64,000 nucleotides of DNA from Canna indica (taxonomy: Eukaryota > Streptophyta > Magnoliopsida > Zingiberales > Cannaceae). The DNA is taken from contig CP136893.1 of assembly GCA_034359265.1 (NCBI GenBank), forward strand, positions 26,606,001-26,670,000, read 5' to 3'. Shown here piece after piece: positions 56,790-64,000 of this stretch (its first letter is position 1; every line of letters begins with the position of its first letter). Under the pieces are notes generated by a model. The model was not told where the DNA came from, did not search any database, and saw only the letters and a program-made list of their open reading frames with translations. Made by a program: the position numbers and the translations under genes.

Positions 56790-59210
56790 TTGGACCTATG
56801 CTTCGTTTAGAGCGTCGAAAAGGTAGTCAAAGAAGAGGCCGTCCACCAAACGGGCCCTCCCCATTTGGAAGGATCGAAGGATCCTGAGCCGAACTAAGAG
56901 TGTCAAAGCCATGGCATAGATCCGCAATCGCATCAGGGGAACTAGCAAAGAGCCCATCACGGTTGAGAGAGGAGATCCAGTTTTGCCGCTTATGTGCACT
57001 CGCAACCCAGTGGAAGAATTTTGAATTTCGGTGCCCATCACGCAGCCAACGAGCCTTCGCTCGCTGATGCCAAAAAACCTGCTCAGCCAGGTAGTAGGAA
57101 TCCAGGTGTTTCTATTGCACTTGGACCTCAAATGGCTCAAAAATAGCTCCCCTCCTTCAACATCAAGCAACATCCTTTTAAGCTCAGATTTCGTGGCAGC
57201 AATGTGGTCGCGAGAGGATGAACATATGGTTTTGCTCCATCTTCCCAAGCATGCCCTAAGGCATCTCATGTTTCCTATCCACTGGTCAGTAGGTCCAGAG
57301 TCATTTTGCGCTGCTTCACCCGACTAGCAATCTTTGACCGTGTCCAAAAAGAGGCTTCGTGGAGCCATAAGTGCTCAAAGCGAAACAAGTGCGAGCCTCT
57401 AGGGCACATTGACTCCAGACAAAGTGGAGTATGGTCTGAGAGCCTAGATCATTCGGCCTTCACGAGCTAGGTCGGGCACCAATCCTCCAGGGCATGATTG
57501 ATCAATATAACGGAAGTTTCGTAAAAGAAGAATCCGTAAGGATCAAAGAGAACCTTGCATCGTCGGCCGAAATCCCATGGTAGTTGAGCCTTTCTTTCAG
57601 TCCATGGGTGACATTGAAATCACCGCCAACAATAGCTGGTACGTCCGTGTCGGAGAGGAGGCGCATTAGCTTCGCCTAGAAGAACTCGTGATTGGAGGAC
57701 AATAGACACTGAAGACCTGAACAAGTTTGTTGGTGGGGCAATGGATTAAAGTGAACCCAATGAAATGTTTCCCAACAGTCGACATGATCCCCTCCCAAAA
57801 GTCTCAATTCCATATGATTAATAGTTGTTGGTGAAATGGCCTACACTAGAGGGAGGGTAAATAGTATTTTATCTAAACTTTTCACCTAATTTCAATTTTA
57901 ATCGTTTCTTACAATCTTTAGGCTAATGACAATTCAAAGACTAAATGCAGAAGCAATAATAAAACAATTAAACTCAAACAAAAATAGCAATACTAATATA
58001 ATAATTTATAGTTGTTCAGCCTCAATGCCTACTCCACTACCTAAGCAACCCGCTTAGGATTTCCAAACTAGTTTTACTAGATTATCTTATTTTCTTTACA
58101 ACGATGACATTTTCACCGGAGAGTTTTCTCTCTCACACCGAAGGTACTTCCGCACCCGAAAGTCTCTACCTTCCCACCGAGAGCACACTCCCACCTCAAA
58201 CCTAAGGACAACAAAAACTAATCCGAGCAAACTACGTTTACACCGGTGGAATTAAGTCTTAACACCAAGGCAACCACCAACCAGACAAGACCTAACAACC
58301 TAGGTTTTCACATTTGAAAATACAATGAAATAAACAATAAAATACACAACTTAATGGAGCAATAAATCAAACAACAAGTACTTAGCTCCAAAAGAAACTC
58401 TCTAGTCCTCTTGATGCCTTGAGAAGATGAATCTTGAAAGTTCAAAGGCAAGATCAAGCTTGTGTCAAGGAAACTAGGGTTTGCAAGGAGATGACTCAAG
58501 AAAAGCTTTAAAGATGATCAAAGATGGCTCAATGAAGTTGAAGATCAATGAGGAAGGAACTCGAGGGCTTATATTTATAAGCCATGAAGAGAGGGAGAGG
58601 AAACAACCATCCCAACGGGCGTTTTTCTGCCCGTTAGCGCCGCCCGATCGCTGGGCTGGTCGAAGGCCAATCGATTGATCGAGTGACCGGCCCATCGATC
58701 GGAGCCCTCTATGCTTTTTGGGCTCATTTTTGTCTATCGGCTTATCGATCGGCCGTATCGATACTCTACATATTGTACCTGTACTCTACATTGAGTTTTA
58801 GCCTATTTCTTTCTTTGGTTCGAGATTCGGATTACAGGTTTGGTTTTCGGGTTCTTTGCACCAAAAAAGAGGATTACATATTCATTGTAGATACGCTAAA
58901 CCTAAACTCTATCTTTCCGACGAAATCCGAGTGCGTCGACCAACGTCCTTCCAATTTTTTGATTTCTCTGATATTTTCGATTGCGAATGTCGAGCGCTAA
59001 CCGACTTGAAACCTGAAAGTATTTCTCAATGAAACCATTAGTTCCATATTTGTTATCATCAAAACTGAGATTAAGACCAAGGTTGAAAACCTTAGGCCAA
59101 CAATAGTCCCGTCGAAAGATCCTCAGAGTTACAAAATGACCAATCAAACAAAGAAGAGTTAGTGATTTTCTTCAGTCACACATCACTAAAAGCATCAATT
59201 TTTGACTCTA
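56790..59210 (-). pseudogene. LINE ORF2 (endonuclease and linker), broken
   Basis: Minus-strand reading: ESKIDAFSDVWLKKI (about 59195-59150), then the LTR 57826-59102, then FIGFTLIHCPTNKFVQVFSV, the endonuclease motif VGGDFNVTHGLKERL (about 57625-57580), SDHTPLCLESM with FRFEHLWL (about 57440-57360), and finally the linker FWHQRAKARWLRDGHRNSKF FHW (about 57080-57010). GGDFN and SDH are catalytic-site motifs of APE-type LINE endonucleases that nick target DNA. Stops and frameshifts occur (for example after KLPLY near 57510). The RT domain is missing. Confidence 0.82.
57826..59102 (-). mobile_element. Solo Copia-type LTR, reverse orientation (TSD ATAGT)
   Basis: From TGTTGGTGAAATGG to CCTTAGGCCAACA with perfect ATAGT duplications at 57821-57825 and 59103-59107; 1277 bp. 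On the minus strand it carries GATGATAACAAATATGG, a shortened palindrome region (58640-58760) and the polypyrimidine-rich end. It splits the LINE endonuclease. Confidence 0.94.
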
Positions 59211-59599
59211 GATTGTAAACACAAAAGACCACACATACAAGGGTGGAGATGATTTCAGATCATCATGTGCTTGCTCGAGCAGAGACCACCCCGAACATTC
59301 CAAAATATAGCGCGTAACATCATCAAACCCACAAAACACAACACTCCATGAGTGCAAGCACACTAGGCTGTGTGCACGAATTTGGCAGTCCCCCCGAAGG
59401 AGATCGCAAGATTTCAGGGAGGCATGTAGGAACCTGAAACAAAGGAGCCTGGAGTTAATATCCTCATCACCGAGTGACCGAAGGGCATCCCCATCAATTC
59501 CATCCGGATTAGAGACAAGCGGCGTTGAAGCAGGAGGGAGAAGAGTCAGCAAGCGTTTGAATAGCAAGAAGAGGGCCCCGAGAGAAGGTTGGCCTTCCT

Positions 59600-60640
59600 A
59601 TTCATAGCGTTCTTGAGCATCTCGACCCCCGGAGATCACCGTGGTGCATAATAAGCACGTTGTGTATGATACCAACTGCATGAGAATCTGATAATGGAGA
59701 CACAATAGGGGTGACATACTCCATAGGGTAGGCGGAACCGATTGGGAGCGAGCACCCCACTGCCACCATTGGTAGGGAAGGCATGACAACAACACAAGTA
59801 GACATGTGGTCCTTTGCAGGGATGTCGATCGGGTCCGTCACCCAGGCCCATTGGCCCGAAAAGCCCAACCAAGGCCCCAGAGGACTCCTCTGAAGTGGGC
59901 CACACGTTGCTCGCCCCAACCAGCACACCTTCGGGCCCTGCTCTGCACGCGAGAATACCCCAATTGGAAGAAACTGTGGGCCTATATTTAAACCCAATCC
60001 AGCCTAGATTGCATCAAAACCCCCATAACAAGCCAAATCATACAATGAGTGTTGGTTGGGACCTGACATCGAGGCATGCGGGGCCCTCATATTCACTGCC
60101 CGCGATAGGTTTCTGTTAAGGGCATACCGTTTGAGGCCATCCACCAAAAGGGAGCCAAGCATGTATGGTAAGGTATCTACGCATGTAGGGACGTGCGCCA
60201 TTATGCCCCCGTCCACCACAGCGCGGTTGGCCATCCCTGCTCTCGGCAGTCCGTGGGTGAGATTGGTGATCATCGAGTTTGGAGGTAACCCAGCAGTCGT
60301 GACCTTGTTCCATCTTGAACTAAAGCTATCGTTACTCGCATAAGCAATCTCGTTGCCCAATGAGTTTTTGTCCGAAGCGGCACCAGGAGCAGGTGCCTGG
60401 TCAAGAGGGCCACCAGCCCCCACCCTCCCTGGGATGATGGTCGCAATCCGACGCGTCATGACCCGCTCGAAGCACGCCAGGAGGGGGGTCAAGCCAACGA
60501 CTCCAGCCAATGTCGATGCGAACGGCGAACAATTGCCCGACAGCATGCTCTTAAAGAAATTGCGGGATCTCATCCAACTGATGACATGCCACTTGAACGT
60601 GGCAGTCTTGGATCTCTGCCTAGGTGGAGGAAACGTGGTT
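59600..60640 (-). pseudogene. LINE ORF1-like (nucleic-acid binding) region, broken
   Basis: A minus-strand frame from 60573 gives GIMAHVPTCVDTLPYMLGSL LVDGLKRYAL and later LYDLACYGGFDAI. These fit loosely the G-x-FARVCVEVD...G...VDG and C-x2-CG-x-x-GH regions of plant LINE ORF1 proteins. The frame continues past a stop into AGLGLNIGPQFLPIGVFSR. The zinc knuckle is degenerate. Identification depends on its place upstream of the endonuclease and on these weak matches. Confidence 0.5.
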
Positions 60641-62123
60641 TAGGTTTAGAAAAGATCTATTGTAAATCGGGAAGTTATGGTTAAGGTTTAGGGTGTCTAA
60701 CATGTGCTGTAAATTCTTATGATGCAAAGAACCCAAAATACCAAACCTGAACCCTAAAATATGAAAAACCGGAAAATTAGAAAAGATCTTGAAATTCACT
60801 AAGCCTAGGGAGCTCATTGGAGGGCTATATGACCTAGATATTTTCTTGGCACCAAATATGCCGATAATTATTCCTTATGTAAAAACTAGATAACGAGATA
60901 TTTTTAAGGATTTTTTCGGAGCCTTTAGCCTACCCATATTTGATCCGGGAGATTATAAAATTTCCGATTTTCAAAAATTTGTACTAGACACCAAAAGTTA
61001 GATTTTGATTTTTTAAATATTTTTATTGAATCCAAATGGGGGGTAATCCTTATATAATATTTATGTTATTAGCTTAAAGTTAAGAAATATTATATAAGTA
61101 GACTTAGCGAAGACGGAACCCAAAAATGAACAAACGAGCAGAAAAATAAACAAGCAAAAAATCTACCCTGCCCAGGTTCGGTCGACCGACAGAAGGTGAA
61201 GGAGCGCATTTCGATAGATCGATCGATGCCCAAAATGGGAAAGATGCCTTTGGTCGCTCGGTCGGTTGACCGACAATCGATAGGCAAGCGACCGGGCGTC
61301 GCCAACAGGCAGAACTCAGGTCGTTGGGAGAGCTGTTTTGGCTCTTTATCTTCTTGGGGCTTATATATACTAGCCCTTGAGTGCCTTCCTCTAGGATCTT
61401 AACCTTCATTGAGCCATCCTTTATCATCTCTAAAGATTTCTTGAGCCATTTCTTTGCAAATCCTAGTTCTCATGATAAAAACTTAATTTTGCCTTCAAAG
61501 CTTTGATCGATTCATCATTGAGGCATCAAGAGGAACTAGGACTCATGCTTGGAGCTAAGTATAAGTTGTGTTATTTATTTGCTCCATTATTTGTGTATTT
61601 TATTATTTATTTCATTGTATTTTCAAGTGTGTAAACCTATGTTGCTAGGTTTGATTGAGTTGGTGGTTTCCTTGGTGTTAAGGCTTAAATCCACCTTTGT
61701 AAACTTAGTTTAGTAGGATCAATTGAGTTGTCCCTTAGGTTGAGGTGGGAGAGTGCTCTCGGTAAGAAGGCGGGATACTTCCGGGTGTGGAAGTGCCTTC
61801 GGTTTGAGAGTGAAGACTTTCCGGTGTAAAGTCCTCTTTGTAAGGGAAACAATATAATCTAGTAAATCTAGTTTGGAAATCCTAAGCGGGGTGCTTAGGT
61901 AGTGGAGTAGGTATTGAGGCCGAACCACTATAAATAATTGTGTTAGCATTGATATATTGTTCTGTGTTAATTATTTTATCATTAATCGCTTCCGTATTTA
62001 GTCGTTAAATTATGAATTGCCTAAGTAGTTTAAGAAAACGTGTAAAACCGAATTTAGGCGACAAATTTAGTTAACATACTATTCAACCCCCCCCCCCCCT
62101 CTAGTGTGGCCATTTCACCAATA
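60640..62123 (+). mobile_element. 5' LTR of a second gag element, 5'-truncated
   Basis: Starts within the LTR (TTTAGGTTTAGAAAAGATC) directly after LINE sequence and ends TTTCACCAATA at 62123. Palindrome cluster at 61179-61290, TATA box at 61361. A C-tract (62087-62099) precedes CTCTAGTGTGGCC. The first about 200 bp of the LTR are absent. Confidence 0.82.
61361..61370 (+). promoter_or_regulatory. LTR TATA box
   Basis: TTATATATAC followed by TAGCCCTTGAGTGCCTTCCT, aligned with 41617 and 47257. Confidence 0.6.
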
Positions 62124-62125
62124 TT

Positions 62126-62137
62126 TGGTATCAGAGC
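62126..62137 (+). promoter_or_regulatory. Primer binding site (tRNA-Met type)
   Basis: TGGTATCAGAGC two bases after the LTR end. Confidence 0.9.
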
Positions 62138-62179
62138 GAGTCGTAGATTGAGATTTCATCGTCTCCTCTACATCTAGTC

Positions 62180-62749
62180 TTGATCCAAAAAATTACACTA
62201 GAGTTGGTAGCGTATGTACCACCTAGGTTTGATGAGTCAAACTTTGGTCTTTGGAAAGGAAGAATGTATACATTCTTAAAGACTCAAGGTATAGGTGTGT
62301 TTAATATGGTAAAGTCAAAATACATAGAACCTAAGGGAAATATGGATGCATTGACCCAAGAACAAATTAATAGGTTTGAATTAAATGCTAATGCAACAAA
62401 TTGCATATAGTGTTCTTTGGAAACTAATATTTTGAAAAAGTCATACATTGTACTACGGCTTTTGATATTTGGGCAGCTTTAAAGATGCTTTATGATTATG
62501 CCAAGACGGAAGAGTTTGACACTTCTAATGAAGGTAGTGATGACAATGGTCATTCACCTACCACTAATCTTGGTTTTGATGCATGCACGGAAGGTAGTGT
62601 GTCATGCATGCAAGAAAAAATGGAATGTGAAGAAAAATTACCCTTCCATGAAAAATAAGGCAAAGAAGAGATCAAATGCTTCCACATCATCATCTTATTC
62701 GAGTGAAGCATCCTCTTACCTTGGCTATAAAGCTAGTTTAAAAGATTAT
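62180..62749 (+). pseudogene. Copia-type gag of the second gag element, cut by an LTR
   Basis: Frame PPRFDESNFGLWKGRMYTFL at about 62219-62278, then FNMVKSKYIEPKGNMDALTQ, ending at a stop at 62408. After a frameshift the reading LRLLIFG / MLYDYAKTEEF leads, as in the copy at 42434-43715, straight into an acidic linker (EGSDDNGHSPTTNLGFD) with no middle gag region. A partial knuckle region (CHACKKKWNVKKNYPS) and a Ser-rich stretch follow. Sequence ends at 62749 where a Gypsy-type LTR has inserted. The shared internal deletion shows common descent of both copies from a deleted progenitor. Confidence 0.8.
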
Positions 62750-64000
62750 TGTAAGACCCGAAGTTTTCTAATATAAAAATCTATTTTTGATGCAGCACAC
62801 CGGATCAGGAGTTAGTCGGGTCGAGCTGTGGAATCGCCTGGAGTAGAAGGTATAACTCGGCTTATAAAGTTTAACTGGTTAAATGAACATTTCCTTCTTA
62901 AGCATTAGATGTCCTATTTGAGTCGAGTTCAAATCGAGTATGCAGATCGAATAGGGGCCCGAATCGGACTCGGATTGAGTCGAGTAGGGGCTAAGTCACT
63001 AAGGAGGCCATATAGGTCATTTGTAGATGAGGGAATAAAATCCCTCATCTATAGCTGTGCGGCTCATCCTTGGACCGCACGCAGCTGGAGAAAGAGAGGG
63101 AGGAGGGGAAGTCTTAAGTCAGCGCCGAAATCATGTCGCCGTCGGAAAGATCGAGATTGCCATCGTTCATCCTTTCTTCTTCCTCAATCAATGTGAGTAG
63201 TTAGATTTTGGATTTCATGGTGAGGCGGGTGGCCGAACCAACTAGGGTGCTAGATCAAAGGTTTTTCTCGTTGTTCATGTCGATTCGTGGTAATTCTTCG
63301 ATCTCTCCGTTGTTTTTAACCATTGATGTATTAGATTTGATTTAAATGTCCAGATTTTGATGTTCTAAGGATCGGTCGAGTAGAGGGAAAAGGGGAAAGG
63401 TCATGCCAAAAATTTTCCCCAATTTCCTCGCTTGGTTTAAACCCCTTTAGATCGGTTAAATTTAAACTCACATAGATTTGGGATTCAATCGATGTAGTGG
63501 ATGATCAAGATTCCTTCTCCCTAGTGCCTTGAGGGCTCAGCCGAGCAAGGGGAACCTTGTTCAAGGTTCGGCCGAGCAAGATGGGGGAAAAGCTTGATCT
63601 AGAATTTAACTATGGTAGGACACAAGTTTAATTGTTAGGGTTCATAGTCAAAAACCCCTCTCCTCCTATCCTTGTAGGCTTGGCCAAGCAAGGCTTGCCC
63701 TACTCAAGGTTCGGCCGAGTAAAGAAGGGGGAAAGGTGACCGGAGGGAACTAACCTTCATACTTGGAAATATTGGAGACACTAGGAAACGAGGGTCACCT
63801 CTATTGACAAGTAGAACTAAGATGAAAATTAGGTAAGACATCAATTAAGGAAAACTACAACCCTAGTGCATATATGTATATATACACATAGCGACATTAG
63901 GAGGTAGCAATTATTTCCAAGTTTTTCTCTATCAATTACTAATATTAGTAATGAATTGCAATGATAGATTTAATGTTACCTTGCAAAAATTTTATGATTA
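62750..64000 (+). mobile_element. Gypsy-type LTR, runs off the right edge
   Basis: Starts TGTAAGACCCGAAG inside the gag of the second gag element. It follows the LTR at 26387-28844 closely (TGATGCAGCACACCGGATCAG, GGGCTAAGTC, TCGGCCGAGCAAG blocks). The left flank is ATTAT (62745-62749). Whether it is solo or the 5' LTR of a full element cannot be seen. It contains an extra block (about 63675-63720) absent from the first copy. Confidence 0.9.

Larger units (their letters stand above)
56790..60640 (-). mobile_element. L1-type LINE fragment, reverse orientation, no RT
   Basis: On the minus strand: an ORF1-like region (60640-59600), an ORF2 endonuclease (about 59200-57340, split by a solo LTR), and the post-endonuclease linker (57200-56790). 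The fragment stops before the reverse transcriptase, next to LTR-like sequence at 56785. No poly(A) tail is seen. Confidence 0.8.

Noticed and set aside
57031..57327. Plus-strand 98-residue frame
   Set aside because: Opposite strand of the LINE linker, whose minus-strand frame matches the expected protein pattern.
62087..62099. C-homopolymer as a possible assembly gap or regulatory tract
   Set aside because: The same CCCCCCTCTAG motif closes the other Copia LTRs with varying C number; ordinary homopolymer variation.

Overview
The window is nuclear DNA from a flowering plant, made almost entirely of nested transposable elements. The evidence for a plant is the mix of CACTA elements (TNP2 transposase with DUF4218 and DUF4216-like regions), hAT elements, Mutator-like long-inverted-repeat elements, many Copia- and Gypsy-type LTRs, a plant L1-type LINE, tRNA-Met-type primer binding sites, GT-AG introns and a plant-type bHLH gene. 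The species cannot be named from the sequence. There is no operon, rRNA, tRNA or CRISPR array that I can support.

Layout. 1-3218: the 3' end of a CACTA element, inserted in a Copia LTR, followed by a solo Copia LTR. 3219-19290: a background of at least three diverged copies of one local repeat unit, broken by a hAT element (3595-6741), three Gypsy-type LTRs (6940-8422, 9017-11972, 12149-14426), a hAT-type MITE (14921-15342), a 1.3-kb inverted-repeat element (15503-16794) and a fold-back MITE (17125-17638). 19291-29259: a long-terminal-inverted-repeat element that received a complete 6.4-kb CACTA element (19376-25747, target duplication TAT) in its left arm and a Gypsy-type solo LTR (26387-28844) near its right arm. 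29260-32678: AT-rich DNA, a small MITE and the only convincing host gene, a bHLH transcription factor gene (exons between 31371 and 32326). 32679-41306: an LTR fragment interrupted by a second, reverse-oriented, decayed CACTA element that itself holds a solo Copia LTR (35641-37100). 41307-49567: a Copia-related element with LTR, primer site, gag and polypurine tract but no pol. 49566-53688: a Harbinger-like palindromic element and a transposase-gene fragment split by a Gypsy-type LTR. 53689-55724: a CACTA-like terminus, then a Pack-MULE-like element carrying RING-H2 and class III peroxidase fragments. 55725-60640: unresolved LTR-like sequence and a reverse L1-type LINE without reverse transcriptase, split by a solo LTR. 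60640-64000: the 5' part of a second gag element, cut by another Gypsy-type LTR that runs out of the window.

How it fits together. Many boundaries are fixed by target-site duplications read directly from the sequence: TAT, CACTATAA, ATTAG, AGTTC, CTTAC, ATAGT and AATAC. No intact autonomous LTR retrotransposon is present. Most LTRs are solo, which points to repeated LTR-LTR recombination. The transposase genes are all damaged, so present mobility would depend on proteins supplied from elsewhere.

The observations most worth following are: two stem-loops upstream of the TNPD gene, shared by both CACTA copies, one with two compensatory base-pair changes; a gag-only LTR family in which two copies share the same internal gag deletion; palindromic GGTCGACC-type arrays just upstream of the TATA box in the Copia LTRs; and the chimeric gene-fragment cargo at 54.2-55.2 kb.
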